Positions 24,201 to 39,200 are shown, counted from the stretch's first letter. The stretch is DNA of 64,000 bases from Hemicentrotus pulcherrimus (GCA_003118195.1 BEXV01001089.1:1-64000), one strand, 5' to 3'. The notes: generated by a model from the letters alone, not told the origin. Made by a program: numbers and translations.

Positions 24201-27200
24201 GTCATCGACCAATTGCTCCACATTTTGTTATAGATGTCCAGTTAGGGAATGTGATATACACAGGTTGGGTTTTAGAAAGGGTAAGGGTTGAGGTTAGTAC
24301 CAAGTACTGGGTTGAAGATGTGATTTGGTCAGCGTTAGAAATTGATTGTGAAGCAATTTTCCCCAGAGCACCAGTCATCAGAGCAATCGTAGCTTGAGAA
24401 GTTTTGTCATACTATCTCTGAAGTGTTTTCTATGATGGGTACTATGGCACATGTACAATAACAGATACAAATTGAGAACCGGCATTAAATAATTTCCGTG
24501 CCTTAGAACATTTTAGTTGCCTTCTAGCACAAACCGAAGGCCAGTACACACATAACAACCAAACCAAAAAATAGTTTACAGTACAAAATGCAACAGGATT
24601 ATATTTGGGCATTTAAACATGTGAATTATTCCTGATTGAGGATTTACCAAGCAGGTACAACATCCGCTCTTACCGCATTTTCTGCAATGGGATCACCATT
24701 ATACCATCTCTGCCAGTAGAGGGTGTCAACCATATCCTCTTGGAGCCAGTGCCATAGATCATCAACTGTTGTGACGTTGGTGAAGGGGTGGGTCGTCCTG
24801 GGTTATAGGAGAGAAGGGTAAAAGGTAATACAAAGTTTTGGGAAATTTTTTGAAAATTGGGTGGATAGGGATTCTTACAATTTTGATATATTTAAATGCC
24901 CCTGTTGATGTATTATAAGCACTAAAAATTTAGCCCCTAAAACACTTCTGCTTTCGAGAAAAATTTAATATACAATTTTACCGGTGCTCCCAGTAAATTT
25001 TTATAAATTTCAATTTGCAATTTCCTATGGCCGTACAATGGTAGCTGCGACCATGAAAATCTCAGAATATGTATTGTGATATATATCCAAACGGAATAGC
25101 TTATTGGTCGATTTTAGTCAAGAAACATTGTACATATAAAGAGTTTATTATTTATAATTTCATAACTTTAGGCTCAATTTCAACCGCGACAACGATCACT
25201 GAATATTGTACGAATGCATATGCTTCCAATATGTTCATTCAAACCGAATTCATGACCCCATACCAAAACTTTGTATTTCCTTAAAGTCAGTTTTCAAATA
25301 AGTCTCATAGATACATCATTTATTCCTGTGATTATTCAGCCAGAGATGAATATGGCTGAGGTCTGTGGAATAAATGTGTTATATTCTTTGTCTATCTCAT
25401 TTTCATTTTCCTGTTTCTTCTTGCTATATTTCTGTTTAAATGCTAACAAACATAATCAGGTCCTACAATTTACAACTTTGTAACATTTTACCTGAATTTA
25501 CTAACAAGTTTACAAAAACATGTCATGAATTAGATTTCATGACATAGGTTTTTGATGATAATTGTTCCTTTACTATCATATTATCATTCATTCTCCTGCA
25601 AGCAGTGTTCTATTATTGAAAATGTGCCTGTCAAAATAATAAACCAATTTTCAGTTTCAACATGAATGACAATGAAGAAATGTTACATTTAACATTATCT
25701 TGTTGAATATTTTTGAATAAGCACAAGATAACATCAGCTGGTCCTTATGCAAAACAAATGTTATATCAAAATGAAATCATACCCTATCGCCTAAAACTTT
25801 GGTAGATGAAACTGCCTAAGGTACTTTGAGGGTTAAAAACAGTTAAATTCTGGTCATGCGATTGCATCGTGAAAGAAACGTTAAGGAATCCATCAGAAAA
25901 AGTTGATCATCTAGCACGTAAGTATTTGGTGTGTACTGCCAGGTTCTGGAATCATCAAAATGATAAGAACTTTGGCACAGTCTTGGTAAAGTTACAAGCA
26001 CAGTACACAGAAAGATGTATATGGGACTACATAAACCTGTGGCATGAAAATCTATCCTGATTTCTATGATGTTACAAGCCATATTTAGAATGTTGAGGCA
26101 TTTGAAGAGCCGAGCTTTTCAGGGAACATTTTTCATCTGATGTTCTTCCACGCTTGCATGATAAGAATGATAACGCTCATAAATTATTTTTCACCTCTTC
26201 CCAGAACTCAACCTTCTCTTGGAAGACACTTACTTGAGAAAGATCTGATTGACCGAGTTGTTGAGGGGACCATGTAGGGACGTCTCCTTGCCGTATGCCA
26301 TCCACAGTACACAGAAGATCAGAATCAAAAACAAGATCACATCCCTGAAGAGAAATCAAATAAACCGTCTCTTAAACCTCATCTTGAATTGTGATATTGA
26401 CATTGCCTTTATAAATAAACTTTAATCAGCATGTGGTAAAGGTTTTCAATTATATGGTACATGTCTATGCCCTGTGGACAATCTTTTTTAGTCAGTGAAA
26501 TAGAAATAGTGATAAGGATTTGTATTCAATCCACAATTATAATCCCTCATTTCAAACCTGGACTAAATTATCCTAGAACTTTAACCCCACTTCAATATAT
26601 ATTGAATTAACACTAAACTTGACTTTTAACTAAACTAAAACCCTAAATGCAACCCTCCCCATCTTCAACGAAATGAAGTAAAGCTCTCAAAAGCAATGGC
26701 TCTTACAATGGCAGTCCTTCTCTGCAAATATTTTTAAAAATAAAGTTTGACAATTTATCCTTTCTGTTTATTTCATTATTTATGATTCGTTGTCAGAAAG
26801 TAGTTTTTAGAACATTCTGTTCGTTATGTTCACCCCAAATTATTAATTTTATATGGAACGTAGAAGGAAAAAACAAATCAAATCAAAATCAAATTATCTG
26901 CTGAGAGTCAAAGAATATTGACTCATATTCCGTAACACAGTCAATGCTCTTCTGGCTCTCCTTAAACAATCTTGTATGTTCATCAACGATACGACCACGT
27001 AGAAGAACTTACCTGAGGATGGCGTACATATGTTTCTCCTTCAGCATTTTCTCCTTGGCTTTCTGAAGTTCCTTGGGCTGAGGTGGGCGGGCAAATCTCA
27101 GATATCTTGACCGCTGACGGGCTGCAATCGCCTGAAATATGATTTGTATATTTCTCAATGTACAAGTTTCCTTTTGTGTACAGAGTTACCTCAAAGTATC

Positions 27201-30200
27201 TTACACTTGTATCCTTTTGTTTGTTACATCGAAATCTGCACAGGAAATTTTTATGATCCATTCCATTTCCCCCAAAGTTGTCATTATCTTCTCCCTCCAA
27301 TAAAAAGTTTCAATATTTCTTTCTCTATTTTCTTCTTGCATTATTTTCCTTTGATTTTTCCTTTGATTTTTCCTTCTCCCTTCTCCTTTCCTATAAAAAT
27401 AAACCACTAAATACACATATATATGAATAAATATTGCAAAACCCTTACAGCCCCTTATGAATGTAATTATTAGCCTAATAACTATTAAAAAGTAATACTG
27501 AAGGACCTCATTATTTACACTTAGTCTCAAATTCCCAAACAGAGAAGGGAAAGTCATCAAAACCTCTCAACATTGAATAAAAACTCTTAAGATCAACCAG
27601 ATCAAAATCAGTCCTGAAGAATATATCATGAAACAGTAAAATGATATTGACCCAAGAAAATTCAAATGTCCTTATCAATATAAAATGTGATAGAAATCGA
27701 CTGACCTTTGATAGATCTTGCTCATAGAGTTGAACTCATGATCTATGGAGCATCCGCCTATCAATCAGATCTGTGTTGTCATCGTAGTGATCAAATATCT
27801 TGATGTTGTTACTGTGTTTCCAGGCTTTGCCTATAGTGAGCATGGCCATCTGTGGGAAAACAAAGCACAAATGTAGTCAGGTGCACACAGGGCTTGATAT
27901 AACTATATAGATGTCTCTAATTGGAAAAGCAAGTTTAATGAAACAAATCTTTTCCACTGGGTCTCAATGATTGACTTCCGGGATAACCCTGTACCACACC
28001 CACGTGCTAATTTCAGGGGTCCTTCATATTTCTTTACTATTTTATACTAGGAAGTTAGGGTGCTTCTGCGCTTCTTAAGTTCTCAAACTCCCAATACAAA
28101 AAGGGGGAATTAAGGGCAAGTCCTGTGACAACATGATTCCCTTATTACCCCTGTCATTTGTCTCATGGAGTTTTGACCTTCCAGGATTAAGAAAGGATGT
28201 GTTTTACAGATCTGAAAAGCGTCCATAAGGCTTGTTCAGATTTGGCAGGGTAACCTGTGAAGGGTATTACACATAGTCATCAAATAAAGCGCAGTGGTTT
28301 TGCCGCATCATGTCTGAGCAAGCCTTTAGCAAATCACCCTGTGGATACGTTGTTTGAACACACAATAAACTATACATGTAAGAGATGGACTACTTTATAC
28401 GGGGGGCAATGAAATTCCCTGATTTTTTTCCCTGATACAAGTAATTTTTCTTTGTTAACCTGGCTTTTCCTTGACTAGAAGAATAGGAAGCCATTTCTTC
28501 CTCAGGTTTTCTATGAGAGACTTACCACAGTAGGTTGAGTTATGAAGATGCATTGGAGGAATGAAAAATACATAGACTGCATCCAATAGATGGCATGAGC
28601 ATAGCTGAACCTGTGAGAAAAAGTAATAAGCAAGAAAATATAATGACATAGGTATGAGCAATTTGGATCAGATGGTAGAATGTCTGCCCGTTAAACCAAA
28701 GATATCTGGCTCGAATCCTACCTAGGAGGATGACTGAAACACACATTGCGTATTAATGTGCCCCTCCCCTGTTTGATAGATGCTGGCTAGGTTGCAGTGG
28801 AAAAAACCCATCCCTTCAGATAGGATGTTAAATGGAGGCACTTGGTAGAGGAGAATCACCACCTCTTCACATTAAAAACCCACTGCACTATTCATATCAC
28901 AGTAAGGGGAAACCCGGTGTAGTGGTCCACCTGTGCACATACCAATTAGTTAAACCGGAAGGGGAGACCACAAGGTTACAGTGATTCAGTTTCCTTTTAA
29001 CCTCCCAGGCACAGGTGATGGCAAATACTTAATAATAATACCCGTAATAATAATAAAATCAATAATAATAATAATGATAATAATNGGCAAACATATTGAT
29101 TATTTTATAAAAGCGGAGTGGGCAGAAGACAAATAAATAGTTAATTCAACAAACCAATAATAATGAGTCTTATATCGCAGTTAGATTTATCTAATAAAAC
29201 GAAAGCTGATCATCTCGAAGCAAGCTAAAAGCTTTTCCATGGAAGGTAAGTGAGGAGCTGACATGTAGCTAAGAAGTGAAGACTGTGGCCCTACGTTTAT
29301 CTCAAATTGCCACAAAATGATCAGGGGCGTAATCAGTAAACAGAGATTCCCATGAAGCTCCTCCCCCAACGTTTTTGAAAATAATCGATACGATATTTAA
29401 AACAACAAGAATGAAAATACAATTATAATAATAATGATAATAATAATAATAATGATAATAATAATATTAGTTGCTCTTACTTGACAAAGAATGTTAATAT
29501 TCTGCTAAAAAAAAATCAAATGTAGAAATAGAATATTTTGTTTCAATTTGATTCTATTTGACTTGTTGTGAAACAGAAACAGGTACATTGAAAAAGTTAT
29601 TACCCCCAAAAAAATTACCTTAAAAAGCTCAATCTAACATCAAAACAAAGAAATAAAACCCTATATTTTGATTATGGATAAAGCACCTAGAGAGAGAGTA
29701 AACATACAAATAATAATATTCTGCTTTCATATACATTGATACAATGATGTGTCTAAGCGCTTTACAGATATATTATTACCCCGGTCATAGGATTAAGGCT
29801 TACCCGCACACAATGTACGCACATTCTCCACTCCCTGGGGAGCATTTCAACTGAAGAATAGATACTTACTTAAGGCCAAGCACAATGCTGATGACAGACG
29901 ATGCAACCACAATGAAGATAGACCCTCCCCACGCAACGAAATAGAAGAAATGCGGTAGCCAAATCTTGGGGCTCTTGAGCTTCTTGTGATGCATTGACGG
30001 GATGGGATCAGTGTCGAGGGACTCCCAGCTCTCGGTCAGCTCTGGCGACGTCAAATCACTCTCGGTGAACATTGGCCTGTATTAAACAAAGAATGGTGAT
30101 AACATAAGAAAATGATGTCATCTGAAGTGAGAACCATACAATTAATACATTATCATTTTCAGTCAAATCTGGGTATAAAGACCACCCAAGGGAGAAAATG

Positions 30201-33200
30201 GGGTCTTTATAGGCAGGTGCCTACAGGACATGTTTTAATGAGAAACCATTTTCAAAGGAAACGAAAAGCGTGGTCTTTGTAGACAGGTGGTCACTATTAA
30301 AAGCAGGTTTGACTGTACATCTCATTGTTTTTTTTTGTTTTTTTTTCAGGACAGTATATATTTCTAGGGCTAAATTGATCACTTATTGTTCTTTAATTCT
30401 GCAACAAAAATATTTCAAAATATTTTTCTTTTATCGCTACAATGATAGAATCTATTGCAATATCTCTGAAAACACTAAACATGGGCACAAATGGTGTAGA
30501 AAGTTTCTAAAAATTGCCAGTTTTGTTGAAAAACAATAATTTTTAATCTCTTAATGTGTTGTCAATTGAAGACTTATATAACTTATTGTCCATTTAAAAC
30601 TCCTAGCATCATATGCGATACAGTCATGAAACAAAAATGGACGCAGAGTGTGCAGCAAATGTTCGCCTTTTCTATTTGTGTTTCTGATATATTTTTTTCT
30701 GAATCATAATGTCTTGAGCCAAAGCACAAAATGTATACTAACTGTTGCAAAAGGGTAAAAGCGAAATGAAGTAGCACAAACAGATGCACTATTTTGCATT
30801 TTTTTACATCCAGAATGCAAAAAAATGCAAAATAGTTAGTGATGTCTGTCAATTAAAAGTTCTCTTTTGACATGTCTGAATAAAGTTTTGGCTAACATTT
30901 AGACTAATTAATACAGTATATGCATTAACCAACTCCAACAATGTGGTTTTACCTCTGTGTGAGCATATTATGATTTTTAACAATTATGTAGTTTGCATTC
31001 CGAACGCGTCCCTACATTTCACTAAGCTATCTTATCTTGTGCTATATAAATTTATATTTTCAACGGGGAGTGTGGCATGCGCCTGTAATCCAGCTAACAA
31101 TGGAAGTTACCAACTGATTCAGCCAAGGACGCAGGTTCGAAACTGAGTCAAGTATTTTGGATGGTGACGTTAAAGGTCGGTCCACAGTTTACATAATTAT
31201 ATCTGATTGATACACGTCTGTAAAAAACCTAATTACACACACACCCACACACACACACACTCAAGCATCATCACATACCTAAATCTGTCTTCTGAAGAAA
31301 GTTCACCAAACCCGCTGGAGTAGCTGTGAGCATCAATACTGGACCTGCTACTCTCATTCTCAGACAGGTGCTTGAAGATGGAACTCTGAAATACATTGAA
31401 GGTGACAAGTCAAAAGTTTTACAAATAAAGGTGACAAGTTGACAGTTTTACCAATTATACGTACGAGAAGTTTGTTGTACGCTTTTCAGCATGATAATTG
31501 AAAGATGCTTGAAGACGGAACTCTGAAATACATTGAAGGTGACAAGTCAAAAGTTTTACAAATAAAGGTGACAAGTTGACAGTTTTACCAATTATACGTA
31601 CTAGAAGTTTGTTGTACGCTTTTCAGCATGATAAATAATTGATAGATGCTTGAAAACGGAACTCTGAAATACATTGATAAAAAAAATGACAAGTAAATAG
31701 TTTTACCAATTATACGTACGAGAAGTTTGTTGTACGCTTTTCAGCATGATAAATAATTGACAGATGCTTGAAGACGGAACCTTGGAGCAATTGACCATAC
31801 CACAAATACGGTATTCGACCAGTAGATGACGACCTTCCTCTCAACCTGTGCAGGTCAGCACATGCACAGATATGATATCGGGTAAGACAATAGGACAAGG
31901 TTTTTCCCGGCTTCAAAAGAGAATGTACTGTAGTGTCAACAAATTCCTTATATTACTGAACTATTTTTCAGGTTTCATGAACTCCCCCAATGTTTTAATG
32001 AGATCTATGTAGGCACCATCATAATCTGTTACTACAGTTTATTGGTTCCGGAACTACCATTTCTATTTGACTTTCCAGTTCTCAACCCATTGAATTGGTA
32101 TGGGAACCAAAAGTGCCTTTGCCAAATACACCCATGGCAGGTGCTGCCCTCTATGGCCGAATACTATAGTTGCTGTAGCGAGAATTGCTATCGGAGGATC
32201 GATCAAAGACCTGTAAAAGGTACAGTGATACGCACCTTGTGTCTATGCTTCCACTTCTCCCTGGCCCATCTTTGAAGGTTGTAGAGCTGTGCAGCAGTTT
32301 GTTCCTCTGGGTCTAATTGCATTAAAAAACAACAAAATTTAAAAATGAAAATGATATTATGTGCCTTAGTTTGCTGCATCCTATTGTAGTCCTACAAATT
32401 ACTGACTGCTAACAAATTACACAAGATGCACATGTCAGGTACATGTATTCCTGTATATGTAAATAAAAATTGGAATGTAAAAGAGCAAAGAAAAGCAGCT
32501 TACCACAGGAAAACAAATATTTAACAAATTTCAGGCTACTTTTCAAGCTTGCTCGCATGAAAATAACACTCTTTCAATTGTTTTGCATTGAAATCTATGC
32601 AAATTTTGGAAGGCTCTTTTATGAATTTCGGGGGCTATTTTTGGCATTTCAGGGGCAAATTCGCCCCGAGCCCACATGTATTTTTTCCCCTGGCTTACCG
32701 GATTGATTCTTGTTGCTGGATTGATTCTTGCTGCTAGATTTGATGTGCTTGAATAGCTCTCCTATTTCTCCTGGCATTCGCCAAGGCTACAATAAAAAAA
32801 GATGATAAATAAAGCCCAAAAATAAGACTCTGTTTCGACTCGTTAAATATTGTCATAGCTCGAGCAATATATTCTTGTACCACACTCAAAGCCATCCAAT
32901 ATTATATAATTATGCAATAATACTGATTGAAAGATATACATGCACCTTATGTCTTGCTCTCTCATAGGGAAAGCAATACATTTTTGAATCACACAAAAAC
33001 AAAGCCATATAATATTACTATTATCATCTATATCAGGCTGACTAGCGAAATAACCAAATTTGACTTACCTCTGTAAATATGACTTTTTGTGTGTGATATT
33101 GATTTCGATATCGATAGTTGAAGTTCCTGGATGACTGAGCAATACGAAAACAATATTGGTCAGTCATCTGGGTACTGCGCTACAGATATTTAATAAACTG

Positions 33201-36200
33201 ATTTACTGTACCACTTGGAAGCCTTATATAGATAATAATTAGTGGAGCTGATTTGATACTGCTGCATAATAGTGTCAATATGATATTCACATCATTACAA
33301 AATGTATTACTTTAAATTAAAAAAAGCATATGAATCTTTTCAATGATGGAGGATTTCTGACCTTTGACCTCCGAAAGAGCATGATGAGTGGGAAGTTTAT
33401 AGGAATGGCGACAAGAGCTGTTACAATGCCAACAAGCACTGCTTCTCCGGACACGTCAATGACCCCAAGCTCAGAATCCTATGGATTGAAAGAATGATCG
33501 GAAGAAAAAGCATTACACCAATGTTAATGTATGAATTATGCATTAAATAGAATCAATAAAGAATATTGAAAAGCAAAAATTACAGGAGTACATCACTGAC
33601 AAACATGCACATGTACTTTGAAATACAGTTCTTCTTTATTTGAGCAAGGGCATAGATATGTCAACTAGCAACAGAAAATAAGTGGATAGGGCCTTATAGT
33701 TCAAACGTCCAACTGGTAATGAAAACAGAGAGGGACCATATATTGCTGTTTCATTCAATCAGATATTTACCACTGTGATTTTGATTTACATGGTTTCATT
33801 GGAATATCACAAAGCATTATTGTATTTACTATCTAATCATTATGCAGTCAAACCTGCTTTAGATACCACCTGTATAGCAACACCACCTGTCTAAAAAGAC
33901 TACCGTATTTGCCAGCGATTAGGCTGCAGAGCGGCATAGGCCGCACCCCCAATTTTTACATTTATAAACAAAATTTTAAAAAACTTTTTGTCAAAGGTGG
34001 GATTTCGATCTCTTACGGACACATGTAGATTGGGACCCGAAACCAGCGCCTTAGACTGCTCGGCTATCGCGACTCTATTGCTTCCGCTTGTAGTTTTCTA
34101 TGATCTATACATTGCGCCTCTATCTTGTAGAGTTTGGTTGGTAAGTTATGAATTTTATTTACGAGATTGGCAAATTTGCCCTTCATTTAAAAAATATAAC
34201 ACATTATTGTCGGTAAGACATGTGTTATTCTAGACAGTTATTCTAGAAATGTCCATCACCTTTCATTGTTGTCTCATATGTACAAATTTGTGCTGTGTTT
34301 CATGGTTTTGGATTGCCATTTTTTTTTTTTAACTCTTTCGCCTCAAAGGCCGCACCCCGACTTTTAGATATTTTCTCTTCCAAAGAATACTGCGACCTTT
34401 ACGCCCAAAAATACGGTAAATCTATCATTTCCCTTGCATACACTTTGTAAAATGAAAACTGTACTAAAAAAACCTGTACATTAAGCCCAACTGCCTATAA
34501 AAGACTACATTTCATGTTTCCCTTGAGGTTCCACTGTACCTGTAACACAACGCATTTGTTTTCACATGTCCATTTGTTCAATGTGTCACATTTTAATACT
34601 TCTAAAATTACACAATATGAAGCTAGAGAAGGTTGGGTTCTGGGAAGAGGTGAAAAACTAATTTGTAAGCGTTATCATTGCTATTATGCAAGTGTGGAAG
34701 AACATCAGGTAAAAAATGTTTCCTGAAAAGCATGGCTCTTCAAATGCTTTCATATACTAAATATGGTATGTATTAATTATGCCACATGTGTAGCCCCATA
34801 TACATCTTTCTGTGTACAGTGCTTGTAACTTTACCAAGACTGGGCCAAATTACTTATCATTTTGATGATTCCCGAACCTTGTAGTACACACCAATACTTA
34901 TATGCTAGATGATGAACCTTTTCTGATCAATTCCACTCTGTTTCTTTCACAATGCAATCGCATGACCAGAACTCAACTTTATCTTTAAGCAGTCTTTATA
35001 TACTGGTCCCACTGTACCTGTAACACAAAGCATTTTTGTTCATGTGTCCATTTGTTCAATAGGTCACATTTTAATATTTTCAAGATTACACAATTTAACT
35101 CTTTGCTTACGGGAACCTGGTGGTCCCTGTGTTAAGCCTATGGGACAATTAAAATTAAGAAATCAACGGGTTAATCCTCCTTTACAAATCCAACCTACCT
35201 CTTTATCCAGCTCTTGGTACCACAGAGTATTAACACACATGAAACCCATAGAGATACACAGGCAGCAGGTAAGACGTTGCACCCGGGTGAAGATGCTGTA
35301 CGGCGGACGGGTGAAGACGGAACTCCACAAGTAGTAGTCTGCAAAGTACTGGGCCCCCTTGGCAAAGAAAGCCTGAAGATCAATTGCAAAGACAGTGGTG
35401 GAGAAAAAAGGGAGTTGACTATTTGATTTCTTTTAAACTCAGATCTAAGCCCCTCAGATCTTATTGCAGAAAGAAGTTAAACTGCATGGGATAAAGCTAT
35501 ACATGTACTACTGAATTAATTTTATCCAAACATCACAACAACATAGGAGAATAAATCATACATCAGAAGTACAACCTTTAATTGATTTTAATCATAATAT
35601 TCAAGAGGAGTAGTAGGTGTGATGGGATGGTAGTAGGAAATACTGTTCTTAAATACCTATAAATATTAAACCTGGGCAACTGCCACATAAGACCATAACC
35701 CCTCAGAGAATGATTAATTTTGGATGGTGCTAATAATTCTTCTAAGTCTTTGTCTGGAGGGTAAATCATTCAATAGAAAATAGGTGTCTTGGGGTATCAT
35801 GGGGTTGTTCTCAAAACCTGGGAAGATTATAATATCCTTAAATATCCAGAGCACCTATTTCCCATTGAATGATTTACCCTCTAGACAAAGACTTATAATA
35901 AAAATAGAATAACATCTTTTGAAAAGTGGATTTACAGAAGAATGATAAAAATATCCTGGAAACGAATAAAAACCAACAAAGAGATATTGCACATGGCAGG
36001 GGGTAACCAAATTGCTCTGTTAGGATTAGTTAAGGAGAGAAAAGTCAAATACTTTGGTCATGTTAAAAGGCACCAAAGCCTCTTAAGGGATGTGTTGGAG
36101 GGAAGAGTGGAAGGAACTAGACCGAGAGGAAGACCCAGAATCAACTGGGAGGAGAATGTCAAGAACTGGAGTGGAATGGAGAGATGTTGCAATCAACCTC

Positions 36201-39200
36201 CAAACCAGGAGAAGATACTTAGTTAGATAGATCCTTGAATCATTTGGTATCTCTTACCTTGGTGAAGCCAACCCCATCTTCCACCACCAGCAGCTCTCGT
36301 TCTATCTTCCCGTCGTCCTCCTCCACCGCGAACCAGCGTTCACAGATAAAGAACCACTTCTGCCCGGTCAAGAGGTCACGTATGGAGATCCTACTCAGGT
36401 ACCAGCCTGGCGACAGTCCAGCGTTGTTGTGCCACAGCTGAAGCCGCTGGATGTTTCCAAGAGACTCTGGGACACTGGTCAATCAGAGATGATATGAATA
36501 ATTTGATAAATCGCAATGATACTCACATATCCTAGTGAAGGGGCATTAGTATGTGTACCTGTATATATGTTCCACAAGGAAGAGGGGTAATGGCTCAGTG
36601 GATGACCAGTGGTGTCATGTCTGGGAGGTACCAGGTTCAAAGCCAAGTCAATATGCTTGTTTGGTAAGATGTAATCCTCCTTGTCAAGTCCCTCTGACAG
36701 GACTAAAAGCTGTCCGTCCCCTTATTGCTCACTTATATAAGCATTCACATGCTTTTTTAGCAGTCAGGTAAAACAATCATGAAACAAATATATATAAACA
36801 GTAGTAAGATACAGTTTTGTAGCTAAAGGAGATGCTAGTAAGGTACCAGCTTGATGACAGCCCAGGATTGTTGTGCCAAAGTTAAAGCCTCTGGATGTTC
36901 CCTAGCAATTCCAGCACACTGACCCATCACAGAGAAAATGGAATCAATGATTGCTAATCTCAAACCCAGGTAAGGGGACTTGAACCCAATCGGTGCTACA
37001 GCCATTTTTCATTCATCGTCGTAAACAAATTTTGAAGTGTTACCTGTAACAACAATAACTTCATGTACATGAAAACACACAAATCAGTGCATAAATGAAT
37101 TAATGTATTTTTTAAAAATTGTACAACAAAATTAGAAAAGGGTGAGAAGAAAAAGAAAAAATTCAAAATACCTGGAAAAAAGTGAGGGTTTCAGGAACAA
37201 TGTTAAATGTTTAAGGTACCTAGATTTTTTTACCAACTTGTTTTTAATTACAAGATCAAGCATGTGATCTTTGTCTTCTGGGGGCAAGCCAAACCATTTA
37301 TCCACAACATGTACAAGGTCTTTCAACACACATGGGAGAACTCAGTGATGTCTTTAAAAAATAAGCGTGCATGTACAGTGAACTCAAATAATGTAATAAT
37401 CATATGCTATCATTAAAACTCATTCCAAGGAAGTGAGTAAAGGGCATGGATTCAATTCACATGAATATTACATGAAAGAAATGATCACGCACAAAAATAA
37501 TCCAACTCACACTGAATAAAGTGATTTTCTACTTACTTTAACAGCACAATCATATTTGGCGGGCCAGTGAAAACAATTTTTTAAAGGGTACAAACAATGC
37601 TTTTTAATATACATGTTTTAGGAGAATGTAAAATTATAGTTCACAGTGCATCTTCATTCATCTTTGCTTGAAAGAAAGGATAAATGAATGTCATCTCACA
37701 TATATCAGTAGATATATAATCATATAGAATATACAGTTAACAGTTCTGTTGCAGATGGCGCTACCAAAAACAATTTTTTGTGTGAGATAATGAAAAACTG
37801 CGTACCTGTATCAAATTTAAAAGGACATACAATTTAAATGACAAAATCATCTTTGTTTGATCAAATTCAGTTCAGAGACGGCTGAAATATGCATAAATAT
37901 AATGATTTCTAATATTTGTGTACCACCACAAATATTCGAAATTTGAAAAAGCTGTTAATAAAGCGAAATAGCTCCTTTTACGTTGTATTTCAGCCAATGC
38001 CGATGTTGGATTTTTGGTTGCCTTTGTTGTGTTGGTTATATTACGCACAACCAGCCGGCCCATGTATTGTTATTATTAATTAATTAATTAACGGTCACCA
38101 TATTTTTTTTAAAGTGGAGCTCTTTAGTATGATCAGATTGGCTAAATTTTACACATTTTGGGGTCTAAAATTACCTTTCTAACAATTTAAGGTCCCAAAA
38201 GGACACTGGAAATGTAATAGATAAGAATAAGAGCAATAAGAATGCATTTTGAAGGCATTAGCGGTCTAAAAACAGAACTCAACTATTGCAATTGCAATTG
38301 TTAAGGAATGTAAAAGAGCGAGTTGTCCCAATATGTGTTTTTTGAGAATGTGTAGTAGTTAAGCTTATATTGTATATCTAATAGTATTTAACTAGGCCCT
38401 AATTCAATCTAATTCACCTTTCATTCTTGAGTTACGCAAAAAACGCCCCCCCCAAAAAAAAATCAAGTTTACAGGCGTATGAATAAATCGTTTACTGTAC
38501 TTTGTCTTTGACTTTGGGCCATAAAAAAAAAACATGTTTAGCGTCCTACCTTTTTGAAAAATAGAAAGGAGGAGGCCCTTTTTTTTTCTCTTTTTTTTCC
38601 TTCAAAATGGCCGCTCTGTACATTTTCCCTGACGTCCAGCCAGTCGGCCTAATTTTTTAAGATGGTCGCCAGCATTTAGGGTCTTTTTTAAAAAATAATA
38701 TACAAAAAAAAAAAGGAAAGAAAATGGAGAAGAAAAAAAGAAAAAAAAGCAGGCGGCCCCCAAAAAGGAAGCGGTCGGGGACGCTTAACATACCTGATGA
38801 TGAATCTATCTCTGGAGTTATTCTCAAAGATTGGTTTATCATCACAGATGAGCTCTTTAGTCTCCGAGTGACCCTCCTCTCCATGCAAGACGATACTGAT
38901 TCGCGCAGTCGTCCCTGCTCCTGAGCGGAAACCGGTCTCCACTGTGATGTCATAGCTGAATAATAAGGATGAAAAAGGTGGAAATTGTCAAATATGCATA
39001 CACTGTACCTACAGAATCTTAGATTGGACAGTTAAGGAATCTTTTTACGGCAAGATGAGGATACAGTGTACTTGTTATCATTTTCTGATAAAACAGTCGA
39101 TAAACTGCACAATGTAATATTTTTCCCTGAAAACTAAGAGGTAACGTTGAATCATGAAACTGTCTTTTGTTTCTTGTTCCAATGCCCATTGATCCTGAAT

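Noticed and set aside
24182..24397. 71-residue plus-strand ORF
   Set aside because: Lies antisense in an intron with no recognisable family and partly overlaps an exon-relic array.
33060..33130. Extra polycystin exon with TTTACAG/AGGTAAG-like borders
   Set aside because: The sequence is part of a repeat also found at 39640-39935, and exon 28 joins exon 29 in phase without it.
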